Assembly: GCA_016780605.1 (NCBI GenBank)
Contig: JADHLS010000160.1
Location: 1 to 9,012 of the forward strand
Direction of reading: 5' to 3'
Source of the DNA: Reyranella sp.
GTDB lineage: Bacteria > Pseudomonadota > Alphaproteobacteria > Reyranellales > Reyranellaceae
DNA length: 9,012 bases
Part shown: positions 1 through 6,044 of the stretch, piece after piece
How the letters are laid out: each line of letters opens with the position of its first letter
Position numbering within the stretch: position 1 is the first letter of the stretch
Notes under the pieces: model-generated
The model's input: the letters and a program-made list of their open reading frames with translations, nothing else
What the model was told of the DNA's origin: nothing
The model's database searches: none
Translations under genes and position numbers: made by a program

Positions 1-84
1 GTTCACGATCACAGTTAGGCCACAGCCCGAACGGCGCGTCGATACGTAATGCTAGGACGCCACTATCCAAACGAGGTCGACAAA

Positions 85-294
85 ATGACGAAGTACCTGG
101 TCCTGGCCGCCATCCTCCTCGGCACCACGGCCTGCGGCGAAACCTGGGGCCAACGCGCCGTCACCGGCGGCGGCATCGGTGCGGGCTCCGGTGCGCTGAT
201 CGGCGCCCTGACGCCCATCGGCATCCTGCCGGGCGCCCTGATCGGCGGCGCGGCCGGCGCCGGCATCGGCGCCGCGACGGCACCCCGCTACTAG
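85..294 (+). CDS. small glycine-zipper lipoprotein-like protein
   Basis: A 69-residue protein. The N-terminus has a short basic region (Lys3), a hydrophobic stretch at about residues 4-13 and a cysteine at 17 preceded by GTTA, which looks like a lipoprotein signal peptide, although Thr at -3 is not the usual Leu/Val/Ile of a lipobox. Residues 27-65 are almost wholly Gly/Ala/Ile/Leu/Pro with repeated GxxxG spacing (GGGIGAGSGALIGAL, then GALIGGAAGAGIGAA), resembling glycine-zipper 2TM segments of small envelope lipoproteins. It probably sits in the cell envelope, with no specific function assignable. I chose the ATG at 85 rather than the in-frame ATG at 49 because GAGG at 73-76 is well spaced before it and it places the hydrophobic signal directly at the N-terminus. 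It converges on the hydroxylase gene with 13 bp between the stop codons and no visible terminator. Low complexity limits confidence in the family, less so in the gene being real. Confidence 0.72.
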   Translation: MTKYLVLAAILLGTTACGETWGQRAVTGGGIGAGSGALIGALTPIGILPGALIGGAAGAGIGAATAPRY

Positions 295-307
295 CTGTAA
301 CGCGAGG

Positions 308-1222
308 CTAGGAGATCGCCGGCTGGGCGGTCTCGTTGCTGACGAGGCCTGCCCGGCGGCGAATATCCGCGGTGGTCAGGCCTTCGCCATTGGGCCGCCA
401 GCCCGGCGGAGCGAACAGGTACATCCAGACCTCGTGCAGCGAGCACGCCGACGCCAGGTCCTTGGCGAGCCCGATCCAGGGCGAGAAGTTCACGATCAAC
501 GGATTGCGTGAGGATCGCACTGGCGTGACGGTGCCATAGTCGCACGGCACGTCCGTACGCTCGGCAATGTAGGTGCCGAACAGGCGATCGAACACGATCA
601 GGACGCCGCCATAGTTGGCGTCGAGATATTCCGGATTGCGCGCATGATGGACGCGATGGCTAGACGGCGTGTTGAGCACGTATTCCAACCAGCCCAGCTG
701 CGGGATCCAGTCGGCATGCAGCCAGAACTGGTACAGCAGGTTCAGGAACAGGGCGGTCAGCACCACGGTCGGCGTGAAGCCCAGCAGGACCAGTGGCGTG
801 AAGAAGAGCGACGTGCCGGTGAACTTGCCGAACCAGCCCAGGCGATAGGCGGCGGCCAGCGTCAGCTGGTTGGGCGAGTGGTGCACCGAGTGCGACGCCC
901 AGAACCAGCGCACCGTGTGGCTGGTGCGGTGATACCAGTAATAGAAGAACTCAAGGCCGACGAAGAGCAGCAGGACCGACCAGCCATTGGCGAGCGACTG
1001 CGTTGCCAATCGATGATCCCATACCCAGCCAAGCCACGGCGCGATCAGGGTATAGGGGATGTAGGCGAGCACGCGGCGGCCGACCATGTCGGCCAGCGAA
1101 CAGCCCCACGATTTCCAGTCATACGGCTCGCTGCGCGTGCGCTGCAGCCATAGCGCCTCGACCACGCCCGCCAGCACCACGAGCGGCACGATGATCAGGT
1201 AGATGGTCATGAGCTCGTCCAT
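308..1222 (-). CDS. sterol desaturase / fatty acid hydroxylase superfamily membrane protein
   Basis: A 304-residue integral membrane protein of the di-iron fatty acid hydroxylase superfamily (PF04116 type). The histidine clusters that bind the two metal ions are all present: HRTSH at 98-102, HSVHH at 111-115, an isolated His169 after a hydrophobic helix, and HRVHH at 189-193. Hydrophobic segments lie at about 6-24, 50-66, 81-97 and 133-168, so the histidines should face the cytoplasm, as is known for the family. Members hydroxylate or desaturate lipid substrates with O2. The substrate here cannot be told from sequence, and no sterol or hopanoid genes are nearby. The start is taken at 1222 because GGGGG lies 7 nt upstream (1230-1234) and a -10-like box at 1249-1254 would begin the transcript downstream of the alternative ATG at 1261. 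It is divergent from a TetR gene, which is its likely regulator. Confidence 0.92.
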   Translation of the reverse strand: MDELMTIYLIIVPLVVLAGVVEALWLQRTRSEPYDWKSWGCSLADMVGRRVLAYIPYTLIAPWLGWVWDHRLATQSLANGWSVLLLFVGLEFFYYWYHRTSHTVRWFWASHSVHHSPNQLTLAAAYRLGWFGKFTGTSLFFTPLVLLGFTPTVVLTALFLNLLYQFWLHADWIPQLGWLEYVLNTPSSHRVHHARNPEYLDANYGGVLIVFDRLFGTYIAERTDVPCDYGTVTPVRSSRNPLIVNFSPWIGLAKDLASACSLHEVWMYLFAPPGWRPNGEGLTTADIRRRAGLVSNETAQPAIS

Positions 1223-1248
1223 GCGACTGCCCCCATTTGCCTCCGACA

Positions 1249-1268
1249 AATATATGAGCAATTCTCAT
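1249..1268 (-). promoter_or_regulatory. candidate hydroxylase -10 box and TetR operator
   Basis: On the minus strand TATATT (1254-1249) matches the sigma70 -10 consensus at 5 of 6 positions, with no good -35 partner. Directly upstream of it, 1254-1268 reads ATGAGCAATTCTCAT, a near-perfect palindrome in which 6 of 7 symmetric base pairs match around a central A. A repressor bound there would sit in the -10/-35 spacer of the hydroxylase promoter, a common arrangement for TetR-family repressors acting on a divergent neighbour. The palindrome and its position are seen directly. Binding by the adjacent TetR protein is inferred. Confidence 0.5.
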
Positions 1269-1303
1269 GTTTTCTTACTCGCCTTTCCATCCGGAGGGCC
1301 GGC

Positions 1304-1954
1304 ATGGTCGCACGCCGTCAAGTCTTTGAGATAAAAAGAAGAATTCCCCGCCAGAAGCGCGCCAGCGAGACCGCGGCGGCGATTCTCGAAGGCGCGGCTC
1401 AGATTCTCGAGACTGCCGGACTGGCCGGTTTCAACACCAACGCGGTGGCCGCGCGGGCGGGCGTGAGCGTCGGCACCCTCTACCAGTACTTCGCCGACAA
1501 GAACGCGATCCTGCTGGCGCTCGCCCGGCGCGAGATGGAGGCGTCGCTGACGGAGATCGGGCACGCCCTGCAGAGCGAGGCCGATCCATCGCCCGAGGCG
1601 CGCGTGCGCGCCATGGTGCGGGTGATGATCAACGCCTTCGGCGGCCGCCGCCGCGCGCGCAAGGAGGTGACGCAGGCGATCCTGTCGATGGGCGCCACCA
1701 GGGAGATCATGGCGCCGGTCATGGCCTTCATCGCCAAGGAAGGCGCCCGCGTCGGCCTGGCGCCGCAGCCGATCTTCGCCGCGCTGACGCGCGAGCAGAT
1801 CTTCGTGCTGTCGCGCAGCGTCATGGGCGCGATCCGTGCCGCCATCATGGAGGAGCAGCCCTTCGTCACCAGCCGCGCCTTCGAGGACGAGCTGGTGCGG
1901 TCGGTGATCGCCTATCTGTCCGCCGTCACGACGCAGGCGATCACAAAGCCGTAA
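1304..1954 (+). CDS. TetR/AcrR family transcriptional regulator
   Basis: A 216-residue regulator. Residues about 20-68 form the N-terminal TetR DNA-binding domain: an amphipathic first helix (SETAAAILEGAAQILETAG), then the helix-turn-helix with AVAARAGVSVGTLYQYF (about 47-63) followed by DKNAIL, the typical family pattern. The rest (about 70-216) is alpha-helical and would form the ligand-binding and dimerisation domain. That part is poorly conserved in the family, so no ligand can be proposed. A strong ribosome binding site, GGAGGG (1293-1298), lies 5 nt before the ATG. The gene is divergent from the membrane hydroxylase across 81 bp containing a candidate operator, and 23 bp upstream of a substrate-binding protein gene in the same direction. 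It could regulate either or both. The first 17 residues are unusually basic (RRQ, KRR, RQKR), as often seen before helix 1. Confidence 0.93.
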   Translation: MVARRQVFEIKRRIPRQKRASETAAAILEGAAQILETAGLAGFNTNAVAARAGVSVGTLYQYFADKNAILLALARREMEASLTEIGHALQSEADPSPEARVRAMVRVMINAFGGRRRARKEVTQAILSMGATREIMAPVMAFIAKEGARVGLAPQPIFAALTREQIFVLSRSVMGAIRAAIMEEQPFVTSRAFEDELVRSVIAYLSAVTTQAITKP

Positions 1955-1977
1955 CCGACTGCGGTCAGCATCGGCGC

Positions 1978-3582
1978 ATGTCCTTCTCGCGCCGCCGCGC
2001 GTTCGGCCTTGCCGGCGCCCTCGCCCTGCCTCGCATCGCCCTGGCCCAGGGCGATGCCCGCCCCTCGATCACGGTGGCGGTGCAGAAGATCTCGACCTCC
2101 AACACGCTGGAGCCGATGCGCGAGCAGTCCAATGTCGGCCAGCGTGTCTTCTATACCTTCGCCGAGACGCTGACCGATCATGCCTGGACCGGCGACCTCA
2201 GGCTGCAGCCGGGCCTGGCCGAGAGCTGGCGGCGCATCGACGCGCGCACGCTCGAGCTCACGCTGCGCCCGAATGTGCGCTTCCATAACGGCGATGCCAT
2301 GACCGCCGAGGATGTGGCCTTCAGCTTCGGCCCCGAGCGCATGTGGACGGGCAGCTCGGTCGACACGCGCGGCATGTGGGTCTCGACCGCACCGGGCGCC
2401 GCGACCAAGGTGCCGCCGCCGGAAGCACCCAAGATCGCCATGGCGGCCTATCCCGGTTTCGAGCGCATGGAGATCGTCGACAAGTACACCGTGCGCTTCG
2501 TCAACAGGGTGGCCGACGCCACCCTGGAAGGCCGTCTCACCCGCAATAGCGGCGTGATCTTCTCCCAGCGCGCCTTCGGCGAGGCCAGGAGCTGGCTCGA
2601 CTGGGCGCGCCAGCCGATCGGCACCGGCCCCTATCGCATCGTCCACTACAAACCCGATGCCGAGCTGCTGCTCGAAGCGTTCGACGACTACTGGGGCGGC
2701 CGGCCGCCACTCCGGCGCATCCGCTTCGTCGAAGTGCCCGAGGTGGCGTCGCGCGTGAACGGTTTGCGCGCCGGCGATTTCGATTTCGCCTGCGACATGC
2801 CGCCCGACCAGATCGCGACCATCGAGTCGAGCCCGCGCCTGCACGTGGTCGGCGGGCCGATCATGAACATCCGGCTCACCATCTTCGACAAGCACCATCC
2901 GACGCTGCGGGACCCGCGGGTGCGCCGCGCCATGACCCACGCCGTCGACCGGCAGGCGATCGTCGATGCGCTGTGGGGCGGCCGCACCAAGGTGCCCAAG
3001 GGCCTGCAATGGGACTTCTTCGGCCCGATGCTGCTGGCGGACTGGTCGGTGCCGGCGTACGACCCGTCCGAGGCCAAGCGCCTCTTGAAGGAGGCAGGCT
3101 ACGACGGCGCGCCGGTGCCCTACCAGATGCTGAACAACTACTATGCCAACCAGGTGCAGACCGCGCAGATCATGGCCGAGCAATGGAAGGCGGTCGGCCT
3201 CGATGTCGGGATCGAGATGAAGGAGAACTGGGGCCAGATCATCGGCCGCTTTCCCGGGCGCGGCATCTGCGAGAACTCGAACTCATCGTGGTTCAACGAC
3301 CCGGTGGCCTCGCTCGCGGCCTACGCTCCGGGCGGCCAGACCTGGGAAGCCGGACAATGGGAGAACCAGGAGATCCCGCCGCTCATGGCCTCGCTGCAGG
3401 CCGGGCTCGACCTCGAGCAGCGCCGCCGCGACTTTCGCCGCCTGCTCACGATCCTCGAGCGCGAGGATCCAGCCTACAACGTGGTGCACCAGACCGCGAC
3501 CTTCACCGCCAAGCGCCGCGACTACAAGTGGCGACCGGCACAGTCCTTCGTCGTCGACTTCCGCGCCAGCAACTGGGGTTGA
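1978..3582 (+). CDS. ABC transporter substrate-binding protein, family 5 (peptide/nickel type)
   Basis: A 534-residue periplasmic solute-binding protein of the SBP_bac_5 (DppA/OppA/NikA-like) family at normal full length. The N-terminus has a twin-arginine-like signal, SRRRAFGLAG (residues 4-13), followed by a hydrophobic run ending in ALA before Gln24, a plausible signal peptidase I site. No lipobox cysteine is present, so the mature protein should be soluble in the periplasm. Family landmarks are LRPNVRFHNGDAMTAEDVAFSF (about 96-117), the DDYWGG segment (about 236-241), and DPRVRRAMTHAVDRQAIV (312-329), the classic family pattern. The family binds oligopeptides, nickel chelates, opines or glycosides; the ligand is not predictable here. 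No permease or ATPase genes follow, as convergent genes begin 147 bp downstream. It is therefore an orphan binding protein, probably served by a transporter encoded elsewhere. The ATG has no obvious Shine-Dalgarno sequence, so translation may depend on the upstream tetR gene 23 bp away. Confidence 0.93.
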   Translation: MSFSRRRAFGLAGALALPRIALAQGDARPSITVAVQKISTSNTLEPMREQSNVGQRVFYTFAETLTDHAWTGDLRLQPGLAESWRRIDARTLELTLRPNVRFHNGDAMTAEDVAFSFGPERMWTGSSVDTRGMWVSTAPGAATKVPPPEAPKIAMAAYPGFERMEIVDKYTVRFVNRVADATLEGRLTRNSGVIFSQRAFGEARSWLDWARQPIGTGPYRIVHYKPDAELLLEAFDDYWGGRPPLRRIRFVEVPEVASRVNGLRAGDFDFACDMPPDQIATIESSPRLHVVGGPIMNIRLTIFDKHHPTLRDPRVRRAMTHAVDRQAIVDALWGGRTKVPKGLQWDFFGPMLLADWSVPAYDPSEAKRLLKEAGYDGAPVPYQMLNNYYANQVQTAQIMAEQWKAVGLDVGIEMKENWGQIIGRFPGRGICENSNSSWFNDPVASLAAYAPGGQTWEAGQWENQEIPPLMASLQAGLDLEQRRRDFRRLLTILEREDPAYNVVHQTATFTAKRRDYKWRPAQSFVVDFRASNWG

Positions 3583-3591
3583 TGTGAGCCT

Positions 3592-3653
3592 ACCTCCCCT
3601 TCGCGGAATCCGCGAAGGGGAGGTGGCGGCGTCTTCGCCGACGGAGGGGTCAT
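3592..3653 (+). repeat. palindromic repeat unit, copy 1 (two hairpins)
   Basis: The unit opens with a perfect inverted repeat: a 16-bp arm (3592-3607, ACCTCCCCTTCGCGGA), one central base, and its exact complement (3609-3624). A second small hairpin follows (3627-3631 with 3636-3640, CGGCG/CGCCG around TCTT), and the unit closes with GGAGGGGTCAT. A related unit lies in opposite orientation at 3674-3727. It sits just 9 bp after the stop codon of the substrate-binding protein gene. The stem could help end transcription, but no T-run follows it, so a standard intrinsic terminator is not shown. Two-hairpin units of this design occur as dispersed intergenic repeats in many alphaproteobacteria, to my knowledge. 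I cannot confirm the family from one window. Confidence 0.8.
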
Positions 3654-3673
3654 GAGCACCAGTGATGAGGTCT

Positions 3674-3727
3674 ATGACCCCTTCGTCGCCGTACGACGGC
3701 GACACCTCCCCAGCTTCGCTGGGGAGG
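3674..3727 (-). repeat. palindromic repeat unit, copy 2 (inverted relative to copy 1)
   Basis: Read on the minus strand it has the same plan as copy 1: a CCTCCCC...GGGGAGG hairpin (stem 3705-3714 with 3718-3727, loop TTC), a second hairpin GTCGCCG/CGGCGAC (3697-3703 with 3685-3691, 5-nt loop), then GAAGGGGTCAT. The stem ends (CCTCCCC, GGGGAGGTG) and the terminal GGGGTCAT are shared with copy 1, while the loop-side sequences differ but still pair, which suggests selection for or copying of structure. The outer end lies 2 bp from the stop codon of the leftward AllA-like gene, so each unit is placed right behind a convergent gene end. Confidence 0.78.
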
Positions 3728-3729
3728 AA

Positions 3730-4380
3730 TCATGCTTGCGGCAAAGGCACATTCAGCAGCACGCCGAGCTCGTTCGCGAGATCGCAGCTCACCCGCGCGT
3801 GCACCTTGCCCTGCTTGTCGAAGAAGCGGCCCGTTGGCGTCACCGGGAACACACCTTCGTGCCAGATACCGGGATGGATGTAGATACCGAAGCTGCCGTC
3901 GGACCACAGCGCGATGAAGTCCTCGGGCTTGAGGTCGTCACCAGGCCTGGCGACGGGCACGACGAACGGCTTGCCGTCGAGCGGGAAGAAGAGCTGGCCG
4001 CCGTCGGGATGATAGTTGCAATGCCACAGCAGCACGCGATCGCCCGCCAGCGCCACGCCTTTCGCCGCCTGCTCGGGCCGCTCGCGGAAGCCGATGACGT
4101 AGTGGCCGCCGACCGCCTCGTTGCGCCCGAGAAGCTCGTTGCCGCGCCATGCGCAGGCGAAGATGCCCTCGGTCGTGCCGCCTTCGATGCCGGTGCCGGC
4201 ATCGAGCTTGCGCCAGCCGCCAAGCGGCCAGGGCACGATCTCGATGCGATGGTCGCGGCTCGCGGCGATCTCGCCGTAGCCCTTGATCGACTCTTCGGTC
4301 GCGCGCACCAGCGGCACGTCGACGATGCGCAGGCCCGTGGGGACCTTGGGATTGAGATAATCGAAGACGACCTGGTCCAT
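3730..4380 (-). CDS. ureidoglycolate lyase-like protein (AllA family, cupin-type fold)
   Basis: A 216-residue protein resembling the AllA/ureidoglycolate lyase family (PF04115 type). Recognisable parts are an N-terminal segment ending in KGYGEIA (33-39, like the YGDVI of AllA), HPDGGQLFFPLDGKPFVVPVA (124-144), and GIYIHPGIWHEGVFPV (165-180), matching the conserved G...H.G.WH stretch of the family, with His169 and His174 as likely active-site residues. Known AllA splits (S)-ureidoglycolate into glyoxylate and urea, the last step of allantoin breakdown. This protein is longer than typical AllA (about 160-170 residues), and no other purine-degradation gene is visible, so a different substrate is possible. 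It begins 12 bp after the lysS stop codon in the same direction and is probably co-transcribed with it. A GGCGG stretch precedes the ATG, but the ribosome site is weak. Family membership is fairly secure, the exact reaction is not. Confidence 0.75.
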   Translation of the reverse strand: MDQVVFDYLNPKVPTGLRIVDVPLVRATEESIKGYGEIAASRDHRIEIVPWPLGGWRKLDAGTGIEGGTTEGIFACAWRGNELLGRNEAVGGHYVIGFRERPEQAAKGVALAGDRVLLWHCNYHPDGGQLFFPLDGKPFVVPVARPGDDLKPEDFIALWSDGSFGIYIHPGIWHEGVFPVTPTGRFFDKQGKVHARVSCDLANELGVLLNVPLPQA

Positions 4381-4392
4381 CAGGCCGCCATC

Positions 4393-5994
4393 TTACGCTG
4401 CACGGCTGAGATCCTCACCGGCGAGCGCGCGCTCGATCAGCTTCACGACATTGTCGCGGCCGTAGAGCTTGATGAAGGCGCCCATGCGCGGGCCCTGCTC
4501 GCTGCCCAGCAGCACCTCGTAGAGCGTCTTGAACCACTGGCGCAGCTCGGCCTGGGCGAAGTGGCGCTTGCCCGCCTCGTAGACTTCCTCCTGGATCGCC
4601 TCGGCCGTCGTCTCTTCCGGCAGCTTGCTGAGCGTCTCGGCGAGATCCTGCAGCGCCTCGCGCTCCTTGCCCACGGGCAGGCGGAACTTCTTCGAGGCCT
4701 TCACGAAGTCCTGGTAGTAGGCCACCGCGCCGGTCAGCAGGCGGTCGAGGTACGGCGCGTTCTCCGGCGTCGCCCCCGGTACGTAGCGGCGCAGGTACTG
4801 CCACAGCACGTCCTTGCTGTCGGTGTGGGCCACGCTCGCGAGATTGAGCAGCATGCCGAAATTGACGCCGGCCGAATGATGATCGACGGGCTTGCCGTCA
4901 TGGATGTGCCAGGCCGCGTTCTCCAGCGCCTTGCCCGGCTCTTCCTTCGGCAGCTTCTCGGCCGCCGCAAGATAGTCGTCGACCGCGCGCGGGATCACGT
5001 CGAAGTAGAGCCGCTTGGCCCGCCTGGGCTGCTGCTGCATGTAGAGCGCCAGCGATTCGGGCGGCGCATAGCGCAGCCACTCCTCGACCGAGAGCCCATT
5101 GCCCTTGGACTTCGAGATCTTCTTGCCCTCCTCGTCGAGGAAGAGCTCGTAATTGAAGCCTTCTGGCGGCTCGCCTCCCAAGGTGCGCACGATCCTGGCG
5201 CTGAGCTCAGCCGATGGGATCAGGTCCTTGCCGTACATCTCATAGTCGACGCCGAGCGCGAACCAGCGGCCGGCCCAGTCGGCCTTCCACTGCAGCTTGA
5301 CGTTGCCGCCGGTCACCGGCGTCTCGACCATCGTGCCGTCCTCGTCGCGGTAGACGATGGTGCCCGCGCCGGCATCGGTCTTGATCACCGGCACCTGCAG
5401 CACGCGCCCGGTCTTGGGCGAGACCGGCAGGAAGATCGAGTATGTCGCCCGCCGCTCCTCGCCCAGGGTCGGCAGCATGATCGCCTGCACCTCGTCGTAG
5501 TGCTGCAGCATGGCCAGCAGCATCTTGTCGAAGCGGCCCGACTTGTACCAATCGGTCGCCGACTGGAACTCGTACTCGAAGCCGAACGAATCGAGGAAGG
5601 CGCGCAGCCGTGCATTGTTGGCGGCGCCGAAGCTCGGATGCTCGTTGCTGAACGGGTCCGGCACTGCCGTGAGCGGCTTGCCGAGGTGAGCCGCCAGCAT
5701 CTCCTTGTTGGGCACGTTGTCGGGCACCTTGCGCAGCCCGTCCATGTCGTCGGAGAAGCAGAACAGCCGCGTCGGCACGTCGCTCAGGCGCTTGAAGGCC
5801 TGGCGCACCATGGTGGTGCGCACGACCTCGCCGAAGGTGCCGATATGCGGCAGCCCCGACGGCCCGTAGCCGGTCTCGAACAGCACGTATCCCTTGGCCG
5901 GCGCTTTGCCGCCGATGCGGGCGACGAGCTTGCGGGCTTCTTCGAATGGCCACGCGCGCGCAGCCTCGGCGAGGGAACGATCGATCTGGGACAT
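4393..5994 (-). CDS. lysS: lysine--tRNA ligase, class I
   Basis: A 533-residue class I lysyl-tRNA synthetase (also named lysK), which charges tRNA-Lys with lysine in the cytoplasm using ATP. The Rossmann catalytic domain carries the HIGH-type signature as [13 protein letters not shown] (44-56; HIGT at 50-53) and the KMSKS-type loop as [10 protein letters not shown] (291-300; KISKS at 292-296). The segment [13 protein letters not shown] near the N-terminus and [15 protein letters not shown] (79-93) are also typical of this enzyme. The C-terminal third is helical, as expected for anticodon recognition. The length is normal and the gene looks intact. Class I LysRS replaces the class II enzyme in most archaea and many alphaproteobacteria, and this is the best taxonomic clue in the window. 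The ATG at 5994 has only a weak upstream ribosome site. It lies 50 bp after the OPT gene and 12 bp before the AllA-like gene, in a leftward run. Confidence 0.96.
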   Translation of the reverse strand: MSQIDRSLAEAARAWPFEEARKLVARIGGKAPAKGYVLFETGYGPSGLPHIGTFGEVVRTTMVRQAFKRLSDVPTRLFCFSDDMDGLRKVPDNVPNKEMLAAHLGKPLTAVPDPFSNEHPSFGAANNARLRAFLDSFGFEYEFQSATDWYKSGRFDKMLLAMLQHYDEVQAIMLPTLGEERRATYSIFLPVSPKTGRVLQVPVIKTDAGAGTIVYRDEDGTMVETPVTGGNVKLQWKADWAGRWFALGVDYEMYGKDLIPSAELSARIVRTLGGEPPEGFNYELFLDEEGKKISKSKGNGLSVEEWLRYAPPESLALYMQQQPRRAKRLYFDVIPRAVDDYLAAAEKLPKEEPGKALENAAWHIHDGKPVDHHSAGVNFGMLLNLASVAHTDSKDVLWQYLRRYVPGATPENAPYLDRLLTGAVAYYQDFVKASKKFRLPVGKEREALQDLAETLSKLPEETTAEAIQEEVYEAGKRHFAQAELRQWFKTLYEVLLGSEQGPRMGAFIKLYGRDNVVKLIERALAGEDLSRAA

Positions 5995-6044
5995 GGATCG
6001 GCCAAACTAGGAGCGGCGGCCAGTCGCGTCAATCGGAACGGGCG

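Noticed and set aside
1..84. Upstream gene fragment or promoter at the left edge
   Set aside because: No convincing coding frame or promoter pair is visible in these bases apart from the GAGG ribosome site at 73-76 used by the lipoprotein-like gene.
1912..3183. 423-codon open frame on the minus strand
   Set aside because: It is antisense to the substrate-binding protein gene and rich in His/Arg/Gly/Ala without any recognisable domain.
3592..3624. Standard rho-independent terminator for the SBP gene
   Set aside because: The stem is very strong, but it is followed by GGCGGCG rather than a T-run, and a related unit recurs nearby, so it is listed as a repeat with only a possible termination role.
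3592..3727. CRISPR array or attachment site
   Set aside because: There are only two units, in opposite orientation, with no regular spacers, and no integrase, cas gene or tRNA is nearby.
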